Source: Rhodobiaceae bacterium
Lineage (GTDB): Bacteria; Pseudomonadota; Alphaproteobacteria; Rhizobiales; Tepidamorphaceae
Length of the DNA: 53,022 nucleotides
Direction of reading: 5' to 3'
Assembly: GCA_020441995.1 (NCBI GenBank)
Contig: JAGRLC010000001.1
Span: 8,393 to 61,414 of the forward strand
Positions 44,285 to 53,022 of this stretch are shown piece after piece. The translations under genes were made by a program, and so were the position numbers. The notes under the pieces are model-generated. The model had not been told where the DNA came from, ran no database searches, and saw nothing but the letters and a program-made list of their open reading frames with translations. Each line of letters opens with the position of its first letter. The first letter of the stretch is position 1.

Positions 44285-45196
44285 ATGACGACATTCCACG
44301 CTGACGCGAATTCAGGTCAACCCGGTTTCCGGTTTGCGCCGAGCCCGACCGGCACGCTGCACATCGGCCACGCCTATTCCGCCCTGCTGAATCAGAAGCT
44401 CGCGCGCGAAAGCGGCGGACGCCTTTTGCTGCGGATCGAAGACACCGATACGACGCGGTGCCGGCCCGAATTCGAGCAGGCCATTCTCGAAGACCTCGAC
44501 TGGCTCGGGATTCGCTTCGACGCGCCGCCCCTGCGTCAGTCCGACCATTTCCCGACCTATGCGAAAGCGGCGGACATGTTGCGCGGAAAGGGACTGCTCT
44601 ATCCCTGCTTCGCCTCGCGCTCACAAATCAATGAAGCCGTTTCCGGGATCGAGGCATCGGGGCGCGAGTGGCCGCGCGACCCGGACGGCTCACCGCACTA
44701 TCCCGGCATCTGGCGCGGCGCCGCGAAGGAAGAAGTGGAGCGGCGAATCGCTGCCGGCGAACCCCACGCATGGCGCATCGATATGGCGCGCGCGATGCAA
44801 GGCTTGAGCGAAAGCCGCCTCGCCTTCGAGGAATACCCCGATGAGACGGCGACGCAGACGGTAACAAGGTTCCGGGATCCATCGGTGTGGGGCGACTTCA
44901 TCATCGTGCGCAAGGACTCGCCTGCGAGCTTTCACCTGGCGGGCGTGATCGACGAAGCCCTGCAAGGCATCACCGATGTTGTGCGCGGACAGGATCTGGC
45001 GCAGGCAACCGGCCTGCACCGTGTGCTGCAGCATCATCTCGGTCTCAAGCCCCCGCGCTATCACCATCACGGCCTGATCGCCGGAGAGGATGGCGAAAAA
45101 CTGTCGAAGTCGCGCGGCAGTCTCGGTCTTTCCGCCTTGCGCGAAGCCGGACACACCGCCAGGGACATAAAGGCGCGGCTCGGCTTTTCGGATTAG
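44285..45196 (+). CDS. gluQ: tRNA glutamyl-Q(34) synthetase (GluQRS)
   Basis: This 303-residue enzyme, a truncated glutamyl-tRNA synthetase lacking the anticodon-binding domain, attaches glutamate to the queuosine base of tRNA-Asp. The HIGH-like motif is FAPSPTGTLHIGHA (residues 17-30) and KMSKS-like KLSKS is near the end. Both define the class I catalytic domain. Position 110 of the usual zinc site (C-x-C ... Y-x3-C) is Ala, and Trp143 replaces the last Cys, so the zinc site looks lost. It is followed after 18 bases by the tpm gene on the same strand. Confidence 0.92.
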   Translation: MTTFHADANSGQPGFRFAPSPTGTLHIGHAYSALLNQKLARESGGRLLLRIEDTDTTRCRPEFEQAILEDLDWLGIRFDAPPLRQSDHFPTYAKAADMLRGKGLLYPCFASRSQINEAVSGIEASGREWPRDPDGSPHYPGIWRGAAKEEVERRIAAGEPHAWRIDMARAMQGLSESRLAFEEYPDETATQTVTRFRDPSVWGDFIIVRKDSPASFHLAGVIDEALQGITDVVRGQDLAQATGLHRVLQHHLGLKPPRYHHHGLIAGEDGEKLSKSRGSLGLSALREAGHTARDIKARLGFSD

Positions 45197-45214
45197 GAAC
45201 GCAAGGACGAGAAG

Positions 45215-45853
45215 ATGGACCCTTCATTCTGGCATGAGCGTTGGACGGCGCGGCGAATCGGCTTTCATGAGGAAAAGCCCAACGATCTGCTGATGAAACA
45301 TTTCGCACGGCTGGATCTTTCAGCCGGCAGCCGCGTCTTCGTGCCGCTATGCGGCAAGTCGCGCGATCTCGGCTGGTTGCTCGAACAGGGCTTCAGGGTT
45401 GTGGGCATCGAACTCAGCCCGATTGCCGTGGAAGAACTGTTCACGGAACTGGGCGTGAAACCCGTCATCGAGGAGCACGGCCCCCTCAAGCTCTACTCCT
45501 ATGAAGACCTCTTCGTCTTCGTCGGCGATGTCTTCGAATTGATGATGGACCGGCTGGGGCCCGTTGACGCGGTCTATGACCGCGCCGCACTTGTCGCCCT
45601 GCCGGAAACGATGCGCAAAGCCTACGCCGCGCACCTGACGCGCCTGACGGGTGCGGCACCGCAACTGCTCATCTCCTTCGACTACGATCAGACAATGGCG
45701 GACGGCCCGCCCTTCTCTGTTCCAAGATCCGAGATCGGCAAGCTTTATGGCGAGGCGTATGAAATCGAGCGTCTGGAAAGCATCGCCATCACCGGGAATC
45801 TGGCCCGGCGCTGCACCGGTTCGGAAGAGGTCTGGCTGCTGTCGCGGAGATAG
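45215..45853 (+). CDS. tpm: Thiopurine S-methyltransferase family protein
   Basis: This 212-residue SAM-dependent methyltransferase matches TPMT proteins: MDPSFWHERW at the start, FHEEKPNDLL, then VFVPLCGKSRDLGWLLEQG with the SAM-binding motif, GIELSPIAVEE and YDRAALVALP. Bacterial members methylate thiopurines and often selenium or tellurium oxyanions; the natural substrate here is unknown. An AAGGACGAG site precedes the ATG. Likely an operon with gluQ. Confidence 0.92.
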   Translation: MDPSFWHERWTARRIGFHEEKPNDLLMKHFARLDLSAGSRVFVPLCGKSRDLGWLLEQGFRVVGIELSPIAVEELFTELGVKPVIEEHGPLKLYSYEDLFVFVGDVFELMMDRLGPVDAVYDRAALVALPETMRKAYAAHLTRLTGAAPQLLISFDYDQTMADGPPFSVPRSEIGKLYGEAYEIERLESIAITGNLARRCTGSEEVWLLSRR

Positions 45854-45858
45854 GCGGG

Positions 45859-46830
45859 TCAGTGCGCCAAGAGGAAGGTCAGCCAGGCTGAAACCGTGAT
45901 GACAGCCAGCCCCGTCGTCAGGCTGACGCCGGCGGATGCCAGCGGCACGGCCTTCGGATAGGGCAGAGCGATCAGATAGGCGTTGAGCCCCGGCGGACAG
46001 GCCGCGATCAGCACCGCCACATTGGCCCAGACGGGCGGCAGGTCGAAGACCCAGTGACCGAGCACATAGACGATTGCCGGATGCACGACGAGCTTTGAGA
46101 AGGCAACCACGCCAAGCGCGCCGGAGAGTTCGCCAAGCCCGGTGCGGCGCACCGCGAGTCCCATCGCCACTAGCGCGCAGGGCACCGCGGACTCGGCAAT
46201 CCAGCTCACCATCCGGTCGGGGATGGCCGGAAGCTTCAGGTCGAGCAGGTTGAAAGCAAGACCCGTTGCCAGTCCGAGCAGGATCGGGTGCCGCAGCATG
46301 CCTGCGAAGGTCCGCGCGACGGCGGCCGCCTTGCCGCCCGCTCCCTCGCCCTCGATCATGACGGTGGCAAGCAAAGCCGCGAACGGCAGGTGGATGGAGA
46401 TCAGCAGGAAAAGCGGGATCAGCCCTTCATCGCCATAAGCCGAGACCACCAGCGGAATACCGATCAGCATCATGTTGGAAAACGCAGCGGTGAACCCGCC
46501 AATGACCGCGATCGCCCGGTCATGCTTCATGGCGCGCAGGGAAACCTGCGCCAGCGCCCAGACCAGATACATTGCAGCGAAATAGACGATCCACAGGTTC
46601 CAGTCCGGCTCATCCGGAAGACTGGCCTTGGAGACCGCGTTGAAAATCAGCAGCGGCAGCGCGAAACGGTGCAGATAGTTTTCGAGACCGCGCCCGGTGC
46701 CTTCCGGAAAGAACCCCAGCCGCCCCAGCACGAAGCCGACACCGACGAGACCGAAGACCGGCAGGACGATTGTGACAACGGTTTCAAGCAAGGCGCGGCC
46801 CGGGTGCAGGAATTGAATACCCCATTCCAT
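45859..46830 (-). CDS. AEC-family permease (auxin efflux carrier type)
   Basis: This 323-residue membrane transporter has about ten hydrophobic helices. Family traits are the opening LPVFGLVGVGFVLG, FALPLLIFNAVSK, the central FTAAFSNMMLIGIPLV and the late ACPPGLNAYLIALPY. Members export or import small organic anions such as malate and malonate. ATG 46830 is chosen over a TTG three codons upstream. It converges on tpm with a few bases between stops. Substrate not deducible. Confidence 0.9.
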   Translation of the reverse strand: MEWGIQFLHPGRALLETVVTIVLPVFGLVGVGFVLGRLGFFPEGTGRGLENYLHRFALPLLIFNAVSKASLPDEPDWNLWIVYFAAMYLVWALAQVSLRAMKHDRAIAVIGGFTAAFSNMMLIGIPLVVSAYGDEGLIPLFLLISIHLPFAALLATVMIEGEGAGGKAAAVARTFAGMLRHPILLGLATGLAFNLLDLKLPAIPDRMVSWIAESAVPCALVAMGLAVRRTGLGELSGALGVVAFSKLVVHPAIVYVLGHWVFDLPPVWANVAVLIAACPPGLNAYLIALPYPKAVPLASAGVSLTTGLAVITVSAWLTFLLAH

Positions 46831-46982
46831 AAGCGGCAAAACCCGGTTTGGCGAGCCTCGCCAAGGTATTCAAGCCATGCGCGGCCGTTTACCGCTTCTT
46901 GAGGTTAAGCCCGGGAAAGGATGTTTTTTGAGGCTTGTTTAAGGTGCGGCCGTCATAGTGACCGTCAAATAACAGGGAGGCG

Positions 46983-47033
46983 ACGCCCCTGGCACTGTCC
47001 ACCTAAAGGACAGGCGGGGGCGTTTCCATTTTT
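46983..47033 (+). terminator. Two-step hairpin with T-rich tail (terminator or sRNA 3' end)
   Basis: Outer arms ACGCCCC/GGGGCGT and inner arms CTGTCC/GGACAG form a bulged hairpin, followed by TTCCATTTTT. No plus-strand gene ends just before it, which suggests the end of an untranslated transcript. Confidence 0.45.
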
Positions 47034-47125
47034 CACAAGCCCATTCCTGTCACTCCCGCAAGTCCAGCCATTCGCATTCCCGGCCGGTAATCCATTCCCG
47101 GATTGACTCCTGACGCTTTTTCAGT

Positions 47126-47151
47126 TTTGAATTCAGAATTCGGAGTTCAAA
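47126..47151. promoter_or_regulatory. Candidate operator overlapping the gntR-gene start
   Basis: TTTGAA (47126-47131) and TTCAAA (47146-47151) form a dyad, and two GAATTC repeats (47129-47134, 47136-47141) lie within it, touching the GGAG ribosome binding site. The placement fits autorepression by the GntR protein. Confidence 0.4.
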
Positions 47152-47152
47152 T

Positions 47153-47857
47153 ATGAAACCGCTTCAGCAGCAGCCAAACCTCACCGACCAGGTCTACCAG
47201 GCGATCCTCGACGGCATCTGTTCGGGGGACCTCGCGCCGGGCACGCATCTGGTTCAGGAGCAGATCGCCGAACGCCTCGGCGTTTCGCGCCAGCCGGTGC
47301 AGCAGGCCATGGCTCTGCTGAAGAGCAACGGCATCGTCCGCGAGCAGCGCGGACGCGGCCTTGCCATCGCGCCGCTCGATCTCGAAGCGATGCGGCAGCG
47401 CTACGACATCCGCGCCAGCCTCGATGAACTTGCCGCCCGCCGGGCCGCCGAACAGGCCGCCGCATCGCCGAAACTTGCCGCGCGAATCCGCCGCGAGGGC
47501 AACGCGATCATCGAAGCGGGCCGTGCCGCCGTCGAAAATGGCGATCTCCCGGACATGGTCGCCCATGACGTCAGCTTTCACGAATTCATCTACGAGATGT
47601 GCGGCAACTCGCTGATCGGCACGACGGCGGAATTGCACTGGCACTATCTGCGCCGCGTCATGGCGGAAGTGTTGCGCTACGCGTTGCCCGGTCCCGCCAT
47701 CTGGCAACAGCACGAAGACATTCTTGAAGCGATCCTCGATGGCGACGCGGAAAGTGCCGGGACACGTGCCCGCGAACATGTGCTCAATGCCGCAAATCGC
47801 CTCGCCGGCGCTTTCATCGCGCACCGGCAGGAAACCGGCCGGAGCCTTGCGTCATGA
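47153..47857 (+). CDS. GntR-family regulator, FadR/FCD subfamily
   Basis: This 234-residue transcription regulator has an N-terminal winged helix-turn-helix (LTDQVYQAILDGICSGDLAPGT, LGVSRQPVQQAMALLKSNGIV) and a C-terminal all-helical FCD ligand domain (residues 84-215) with metal-binding histidines in VAHDVSFHEFIYE. FCD proteins respond to organic acids and usually control the adjacent catabolic genes. Its stop overlaps the ligase start by 4 bases (ATGA), so the regulator and enzymes are one operon. GGAG precedes the ATG. Confidence 0.93.
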   Translation: MKPLQQQPNLTDQVYQAILDGICSGDLAPGTHLVQEQIAERLGVSRQPVQQAMALLKSNGIVREQRGRGLAIAPLDLEAMRQRYDIRASLDELAARRAAEQAAASPKLAARIRREGNAIIEAGRAAVENGDLPDMVAHDVSFHEFIYEMCGNSLIGTTAELHWHYLRRVMAEVLRYALPGPAIWQQHEDILEAILDGDAESAGTRAREHVLNAANRLAGAFIAHRQETGRSLAS

Positions 47858-49401
47858 AGGACTTGCTGACGCTGGGCCAGATGCTGAGCGTGCAGGCCCG
47901 TCTCAATCCGGACAAGACCGGCGCGCGCGATCTCGAGCGTTCCATGACTTTCCTGCAATGGAACCGGCGCGCCTGCCAACTGGCCAATGCGATCTCGGGT
48001 CTCGGCCTTGCCAAGGGTGACCGGATCGCGGTGTTCGCCTGGAACTGCGTCGAATGGACCGAGATCTATGCCGCCGCCGCAAAGGCCGGCGTCATCGTCG
48101 TGCCGATCAACTTTCGTTTGGTCGCGGCCGAAGTCGCATACGTCATCGCGGATTCAGGCGCTCTCGCAATCATCGCCCAGGACGGCCTGCACGGCGTGAT
48201 CGACGACATCCGCGACCGGCTGGAAATTTCCGCACAGCGCTATCTCCATTTCGGCGCGCCCTGCCCCACAGGCTGGCACGCTTATGAGGACGCAATCGCC
48301 TCTGCCCGCGACAGCGAGCCGGACGCCGCGGTTTCGCCGCTCGATCCGTGGACGCTGATGTACACCTCCGGCACCACCGGCAAACCGAAAGGCGTGGTCC
48401 GCAACCACCGCGCCGGGGCGCTGCTGTCACTCGTCACCGAGATCGAGTTGTCGCTGACCCGCAATGACGACGCGTTGCTCGTCATGCCCATGTGCCACGC
48501 CAACTCGCTCTATTTCTTCGGCGCGTTTGCCTATTGCGGCGCGGCGACGACGGTCTACTCGCGCAAGAGCTTCGATCCTGGCCATTGCCTCACAACGCTC
48601 GGCTCCATCGGCAGCACGTTCACCTCGCTGGTGCCGACCCATTACATCATGATGCTGGCCGAACCCACCGCCCGCCGCGGCGAACACAATCTCGACCGCG
48701 TCACAAAACTGATGATCTCCTCGGCCCCGGCGCGCGCCGACACCAAACGCGAGATCATGGAGGTCTTCCCGAACTCCGGCCTGTTCGAACTCTACGGCTC
48801 GAGCGAAGCCGGCTGGGTGACGATGCTGCACCCGGACGAACAGTTCGATCATCTCGGCACGGTCGGCCGCGAATGCGTCGGCTCGGCGCCGATCCGGCTG
48901 CTCGACGAGAACGGCGAAGACGTGCCCAATGGCGAACCCGGCGAGCTCTATTCCAGCAATGCCTACACCTTCGATCGCTACTGGAACCTGCCCGACAAGA
49001 CCACTGAAGCCTTCCGTGGCGACTATTGCACCGTCGGCGACATGGCGTTGCGCGACGAGCAGGGCTTTATCCGCCTGATCGACCGCAAGAAGAACATGAT
49101 TATCACCGGCGGCGAGAACGTTTACCCCTCCGAGGTTGAAACCGCGCTTGGCGCGAATCCAAAGGTGCGCGACGTCGCCGTCATCGGCCTGCCCGACGAG
49201 AAGTGGGGCGAACGCGTCCATGGCGTCATCATTCTGCATGAGGGCGCAGAAGCCAGCGAAAGCGAAATGATCGAGTGGTGCCGCGAGCGCATCGCCGGAT
49301 ACAAGCGGCCGCGCTCCATCGCATTCATTTCGGAAGACGAGATGCCGCGCACCGCGACCGGCAAGATCCTGCACCGCGAACTGCGGAACAAATTCTCCTG
49401 A
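47854..49401 (+). CDS. Acyl-CoA ligase (AMP-forming), in GntR operon
   Basis: This 515-residue ligase activates an organic or fatty acid as a CoA thioester. Motifs: [52 protein letters not shown] ending in YPSEVE, and the C-terminal lysine in [11 protein letters not shown]. The form is close to the long-chain and crotonobetaine/aryl ligases of catabolic operons. It is followed after 47 bases by a ThDP-dependent enzyme, which suggests it activates a 2-hydroxy or 2-oxo acid for that enzyme; this is inference. Confidence 0.9.
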   Translation: MKDLLTLGQMLSVQARLNPDKTGARDLERSMTFLQWNRRACQLANAISGLGLAKGDRIAVFAWNCVEWTEIYAAAAKAGVIVVPINFRLVAAEVAYVIADSGALAIIAQDGLHGVIDDIRDRLEISAQRYLHFGAPCPTGWHAYEDAIASARDSEPDAAVSPLDPWTLMYTSGTTGKPKGVVRNHRAGALLSLVTEIELSLTRNDDALLVMPMCHANSLYFFGAFAYCGAATTVYSRKSFDPGHCLTTLGSIGSTFTSLVPTHYIMMLAEPTARRGEHNLDRVTKLMISSAPARADTKREIMEVFPNSGLFELYGSSEAGWVTMLHPDEQFDHLGTVGRECVGSAPIRLLDENGEDVPNGEPGELYSSNAYTFDRYWNLPDKTTEAFRGDYCTVGDMALRDEQGFIRLIDRKKNMIITGGENVYPSEVETALGANPKVRDVAVIGLPDEKWGERVHGVIILHEGAEASESEMIEWCRERIAGYKRPRSIAFISEDEMPRTATGKILHRELRNKFS

Positions 49402-49448
49402 ACAAACCCGGGAGAGCACAGCGTAATTCAGTCAAGAGGAAGCGATCC

Positions 49449-51176
49449 ATGCCAACAAAGACAATCGATCTGAACAGCGACGAGAAATCCTGTGCCGCCT
49501 GGATCGCACAATTCCTCAAGGCCCGGGGCGTTGATCGCGTCTTCGGCCTGCAGGGCGGACATATCCAGCCGATCTGGGATAATCTGGGCAAGCTCGGCAT
49601 CCGCATTGTCGATGTGCGCGACGAGGGCGCAGCCGTCCACATGGCCCACGCCCATGCCGAACTGACCGGCGAGTTGGGCGTCGCCATGGTCACCGCCGGT
49701 CCCGGCGTCACCAACTGCGTCACCGCCATGGCCAACGCATCGCTGGCCCGCATGCCGGTGCTGCTGATCGGCGGCTGCACCTCGCGTCCGCAGGCCAATA
49801 TGGGACCGCTGCAGGACATCCCGCACGTCGACATTCTGCGGCCCGTGTGCCGCCAGTCACGCACCGCCCGCGTCGCCGACCAGGTCATCCGTGAACTCGA
49901 CGAGGCGGTATCGCGCGCCTTCGGCGACATGGGCGAGCCAGGCCCCGCCTATATCGAGATTCCGACCGACGTGCTGCGCACCCATGTCCCCGACAACCTT
50001 GTCCTCGACGACTGGATGCGGGCAAAGCCTGTACGCACCATCCGGCCCAACCCCGATGCGGTGGCCGCCGCCACGGATGCGATCTGGAGCGCCAAGCGCC
50101 CGCTCGTCATGACCGGCCGTGGCGCGCGCGGCGCGGCGCCTGATCTCGTGCGCCTGCTCGATGCCTGCGGCGCGGTCTATCTCGACACGCAGGAAAGCCG
50201 CGGCCTTGTCCCCGCCGATCATCCCGCCTTCGTCGGCGCCATGCGCGGCGCCGCCATGAACGAGGCCGATCTGGTCGTCGTCATCGGAAGGAAACTCGAT
50301 TACCAGATGGGCTACGGCTCGCCGGCGGTTTTTCCCAACGCCCGTTTCATCCGCATCGCCGACAATGCCGGCGAACTGCTCGACAACCGGCGCGGCGAAC
50401 CCGAACTGCTCGCAACGCCCGCGCTGGCGCTTTCGCAGATCGTCGAGCATGCCGGCAACCGGCAACCCTCGGTGGACAAGGAGTGGACCGCCGGACTGCG
50501 CAAGAAGCACGAGGAGCGCAGCGGCCCGCGCGATGTACCGCAGACCGGCGAGGATGGCGCGATCCATCCAGCCGCGATCTTCGATGCGATCAAGAAGGTT
50601 GCCGAACCCGATTACATCGCCATTGCCGACGGCGGCGATCTGCTGAGCTTCGCCCGCGTCGGGCTGGAAGCGAAGACCTACATGGATGCCGGCGCCTTCG
50701 GCTGCCTCGGTGTCGGCGTGCCTTATGCGGTCGCCGCATCGCTTGCCTTTCCGGGCCGTCAGGTCATCGCGATCACCGGCGACGGCGCCTTCGGAATCAA
50801 CGCCATGGAAATCGATTCAGCCGTGCGCCACGGCGCGAAATGCGTGTTCATCGTGTCCAACAACGCGGCCTGGAACATCGAGCGGCTGGATCAGGAAATG
50901 AACTATGGCGGCCGCGTCGTCGGCACCACGCTGCGCCATTCCGACTATGCCGGCATGGCGCGTTCGCTCGGCGCCCATGGCGAGCGCGTCGAAGACCCGG
51001 CCGATCTGCCTGCGGCAATCGAACGGGCGGTGAAGAACATGCCGGCCCTTGTCGATGTGGTCACATCGCAGACGGTGGTGTCGTCGGATGCGAAAAAAGG
51101 TTTGGGCTTCGTGCCCGACTACCAGCCGCTGACCGCATGGGATGATGCCGAGCGCAAGCGGCGCGGAGAATCGTGA
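49449..51176 (+). CDS. Thiamine diphosphate-dependent enzyme (acetolactate synthase / 2-hydroxyacyl-CoA lyase-like)
   Basis: This 575-residue cytoplasmic enzyme has the three-domain ThDP fold. The catalytic Glu59 lies in [15 protein letters not shown]. The central domain has [12 protein letters not shown], and the ThDP-binding motif runs from GDG (444-446) to NN (471-472) in IVSNNAAWN. The sequence is nearer the IlvB-like and 2-hydroxyacyl-CoA lyase/ILVBL group than to true acetolactate synthase, and no ilvH small subunit follows. The GAGGAAG site precedes ATG 49449; an open frame upstream overlaps the ligase and is ignored. Function is assigned to the family only; the ligase partner supports an acyl-CoA lyase. 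Confidence 0.87.
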   Translation: MPTKTIDLNSDEKSCAAWIAQFLKARGVDRVFGLQGGHIQPIWDNLGKLGIRIVDVRDEGAAVHMAHAHAELTGELGVAMVTAGPGVTNCVTAMANASLARMPVLLIGGCTSRPQANMGPLQDIPHVDILRPVCRQSRTARVADQVIRELDEAVSRAFGDMGEPGPAYIEIPTDVLRTHVPDNLVLDDWMRAKPVRTIRPNPDAVAAATDAIWSAKRPLVMTGRGARGAAPDLVRLLDACGAVYLDTQESRGLVPADHPAFVGAMRGAAMNEADLVVVIGRKLDYQMGYGSPAVFPNARFIRIADNAGELLDNRRGEPELLATPALALSQIVEHAGNRQPSVDKEWTAGLRKKHEERSGPRDVPQTGEDGAIHPAAIFDAIKKVAEPDYIAIADGGDLLSFARVGLEAKTYMDAGAFGCLGVGVPYAVAASLAFPGRQVIAITGDGAFGINAMEIDSAVRHGAKCVFIVSNNAAWNIERLDQEMNYGGRVVGTTLRHSDYAGMARSLGAHGERVEDPADLPAAIERAVKNMPALVDVVTSQTVVSSDAKKGLGFVPDYQPLTAWDDAERKRRGES

Positions 51177-51306
51177 AACAGCTAGCCCCGAGTGTGGCAC
51201 CAATCCATCACATGCGGGCAATTCCATCTCTAACAGCACACGCGGACAGCAACACGAAAGATTCCCGTTTGCCATTGCCCGCCACACAGGCTAGTGGAAT
51301 GCCCTC

Positions 51307-51972
51307 ATGACAGGATATTCATCACAGCCGGACGATACCGTGCCGGAAGCACCGCTAAGCAAACTCGACACTCTCGTTCGTGAAACAGGCAAGGGCGCCA
51401 TACGTGGCCTCTACAAGGTCTGGGCGCAGACCTATGACAAAATGCTTGTGGCCATGCTTGGCTATCAGGCGCCCGATTTCGTCGCGCGCGCCCTGGCTCC
51501 ATATCTGCCGGACGGCAGCCCGCGCGTCCTCGATGTGGGATGCGGAACCGGCCTGACAGCCGAGGCGCTTCTTTCCCACGGCAAGGCCGAAGTCGACGGA
51601 ATCGATTTCTCGCCCGAGATGCTCGAGAAGGCCCGCGACCGCGGCATCTACGGCGAACTCATCACCGCCGACGTCACCAAGAAGCTTCCCATGGCTGCGG
51701 ATACCTATGACGGGGCGATTTCCTCAGGGCTCTTCACCCATGGCCATGTCGGCGCCGAAGCCCTGCCGCACATCCTGCGGGTCCTGAAGCCCGGCGGCGT
51801 GTTCGGCTTCACCGTCTATTGGAAGATCTGGGACCGCGGCGGCTTCTCGAAAATGATGGCGAAGCTCGAAAAGGCAGGAAAGATCGAGACCCTGCATCAC
51901 GAGCAGGAAGCGCATTTCCGCACCCTGAAGAACCAGCAGATCCACACTGTGGTTGTACGCAAAAAGGCCTGA
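51307..51972 (+). CDS. Class I SAM-dependent methyltransferase
   Basis: This 221-residue methyltransferase has motif I VLDVGCGTGLTAEALL, then DGIDFSPEMLEKAR and the post-I region YDGAISSGLFTHGHVG, and VLKPGGVFGFTVYW. It resembles UbiE/Williams-Beuren type enzymes with a short helical N-terminal cap. The acceptor is unknown. It stands alone between the ThDP operon and the mutase gene on the opposite strand. Confidence 0.88.
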   Translation: MTGYSSQPDDTVPEAPLSKLDTLVRETGKGAIRGLYKVWAQTYDKMLVAMLGYQAPDFVARALAPYLPDGSPRVLDVGCGTGLTAEALLSHGKAEVDGIDFSPEMLEKARDRGIYGELITADVTKKLPMAADTYDGAISSGLFTHGHVGAEALPHILRVLKPGGVFGFTVYWKIWDRGGFSKMMAKLEKAGKIETLHHEQEAHFRTLKNQQIHTVVVRKKA

Positions 51973-51994
51973 CCGGTTTTTTGCGCTGGGATCG

Positions 51995-53022
51995 CTAGGC
52001 GGCGCGCTCCGATCCCGCCTCAACGATCCGCACGATGTCCGCCATGATGGCGTTGAGCTGGAAATCCTTCGGCGTATAGACCGCCGCGACCCCCATCGCC
52101 TTCAGCGCCTTCTCGTCTTCGGTGGGAATGATGCCGCCGACGACGACCGGCACATCGTCGAGACCGGCCTTGCGCATGCGCTCCATCACGTCGCGCACAA
52201 GCGGCACATGACTGCCCGACAGGATCGACAGCCCGACGACATGCACGCTTTCCTCAAGCGCCGCGTTGACGATCTCCGCAGGTGTCAGCCGGATACCCTC
52301 ATAGACCACTTCCATGCCGGCGTCGCGGGCGCGCACCGCGATCTGTTCCGCACCGTTGGAATGCCCGTCGAGCCCCGGTTTGCCGACAAGGATCTTGAGC
52401 CGGCGGCCCATCCGCACGGAAACCGCATTGACCGCGCCCTGCACCTCGCCGAGACCTTCGGTATCGGCGCGCGCGGAACGCCCGACGCCGGTCGGTGCGC
52501 GGTACTGACCGAAAACCTCGCGCAGCGTTTCGCCCCACTCGCCCGTCGTCACCCCCGCCTTGGCGCAGGCAATCGACGGCTCCATCACGTTGCGGCCTTC
52601 CTGCGCGGCAGCGCGCAATTCGCCGAGCGCGGCTTCAACCGCAGACGCATCGCGCTGCGCGCGCCAGGCGTTGAGGCGCTCGATCTGGTCGCGCTCGACG
52701 TGCTCCGGCACGGTCAAGATCGCACCCTCGCCCGAAGCAAGCGGTGATGGCTCACTGTCGACATAGGTGTTGACGCCGATGACAGGCAACTCGCCGCGCT
52801 CGATGGCCTCAAGGCGGCGGGTGTTCGATTCCACAAGCGCCCGCTTCATGTAGCTGTTGTCGATCGCCGCAAGCGCGCCGCCCATGTCGTCGATCCGCTT
52901 GAGTTCGGCGCGCGCCTCTTCCTTCAGCGCCTCGACCTTCTTGGTCATCTCCGTGGAGCCGGTGAAAATGTCGCCATATTCCAGCAGGTCGGTTTCATAG
53001 GCGACGATCTGCTGCATGCGCA
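51995..53022 (-). CDS. ecm: Ethylmalonyl-CoA mutase, C-terminal half (5' end outside window)
   Basis: The 341 visible residues are the end of a B12-dependent acyl-CoA mutase. The segment MQQIVAYETDLLEYGDIF closes the substrate-binding barrel. The C-terminal cobalamin domain carries the D-x-H-x-x-G motif as GLDGHSNGAEQ, then SILSGSH and VVVGGIIP. The form with GKPGLDGHSNG and the sequence throughout fit ethylmalonyl-CoA mutase (also called MeaA) of the ethylmalonyl-CoA pathway rather than methylmalonyl-CoA mutase. That enzyme converts ethylmalonyl-CoA to methylsuccinyl-CoA in acetate and C1 assimilation. The gene reads off the right edge. The other pathway genes are not in the window. Confidence 0.9.
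   Translation of the reverse strand, partial: RMQQIVAYETDLLEYGDIFTGSTEMTKKVEALKEEARAELKRIDDMGGALAAIDNSYMKRALVESNTRRLEAIERGELPVIGVNTYVDSEPSPLASGEGAILTVPEHVERDQIERLNAWRAQRDASAVEAALGELRAAAQEGRNVMEPSIACAKAGVTTGEWGETLREVFGQYRAPTGVGRSARADTEGLGEVQGAVNAVSVRMGRRLKILVGKPGLDGHSNGAEQIAVRARDAGMEVVYEGIRLTPAEIVNAALEESVHVVGLSILSGSHVPLVRDVMERMRKAGLDDVPVVVGGIIPTEDEKALKAMGVAAVYTPKDFQLNAIMADIVRIVEAGSERAA

Larger units (their letters stand above)
46831..47152. other. Intergenic region before the GntR operon, with a terminator-like hairpin
   Basis: This 322-base stretch has no protein gene I can support. It contains the hairpin at 46983-47033 and an operator-like set of repeats at 47126-47151 (both listed). The segment 46926-47033 could be a small RNA gene ending at that hairpin, but no promoter is clear. 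Confidence 0.4.

Noticed and set aside
51973..53022. Cobalamin riboswitch near the B12-dependent mutase
   Set aside because: Only the 3' half of the gene is in the window; its leader is outside and no B12-box pattern is visible here.
1..53022. CRISPR arrays and long tandem repeats
   Set aside because: No evenly spaced short repeats found on reading; only protein-coding repeats (WG, MORN, WD40, TPR) are present.

Overview
The window looks like chromosomal DNA of an alphaproteobacterium of the order Hyphomicrobiales (Rhizobiales). The grounds are: a fdxA-carD pair followed by a second-type RpoH sigma factor, an ethylmalonyl-CoA mutase of the ethylmalonyl-CoA pathway at the right edge, GluQRS/AlkA-like/HNH/DsbB/YqaA housekeeping genes, high-GC codon use with heavy third-position G/C, and several TTG/GTG starts with good ribosome binding sites. 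I see no phage genes, insertion sequences, integrases, CRISPR arrays or replication origins. Base and codon character are alike by eye across the window, so any acquired segment is old or adapted.

Layout. (1) 1-10 kb: tail of fdxA, carD, rpoH, an M48 lipoprotein protease, an MscS-type channel with a long periplasmic N-terminus, a CAP-domain lipoprotein, an acyl-CoA synthetase and a GNAT/FemAB-like acyltransferase. (2) 10.6-18.5 kb: a chemoreceptor, DUF924, a FATP-type acyl-CoA synthetase, a TusA-family protein, a D,D-carboxypeptidase and a membrane PAS sensor with no recognisable kinase core. (3) 18.6-38.3 kb: a dense block of eleven unusual signalling and effector genes. They are a WG-repeat protein, a TIR-nSTAND-TM-WD40 protein, a MORN-repeat protein, a MEMO-CapA fusion, a patatin phospholipase overlapping a TPR-SLOG-nucleotide-cyclase protein, a 2TM-Rossmann-RyR protein, an FHA-TM-trypsin protein, a TPR-Ser/Thr kinase, a secreted trypsin and a second secreted trypsin-fold protease. 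(4) 38.7-46.8 kb: a TPR/TolB-like membrane protein, tRNA-Leu(CAA), then YqaA, DsbB, HNH, esterase, AlkA-like glycosylase, GluQRS, thiopurine methyltransferase and an AEC transporter. (5) 47.1-53 kb: a GntR-acyl-CoA ligase-ThDP enzyme operon, a SAM methyltransferase and the 3' part of ethylmalonyl-CoA mutase.

Region 3 is the part to look at. Its domains (TIR, nSTAND, SLOG-like, nucleotide cyclase, patatin, RyR, FHA, Ser/Thr kinase, trypsin) are those found in nucleotide-centred and NTP-dependent conflict or self/non-self systems. It contains at least two plausible sensor-effector modules. One is WG/TIR-STAND/MORN, with 41 bp and about 18 bp spacers. The other is patatin/cyclase, joined by an ATGA overlap and reminiscent of CBASS/Pycsar logic. 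An FHA protease and a Ser/Thr kinase face each other and could form a phospho-regulated switch. That the block is one system is inference. The domain calls rest on motifs visible in the translations.
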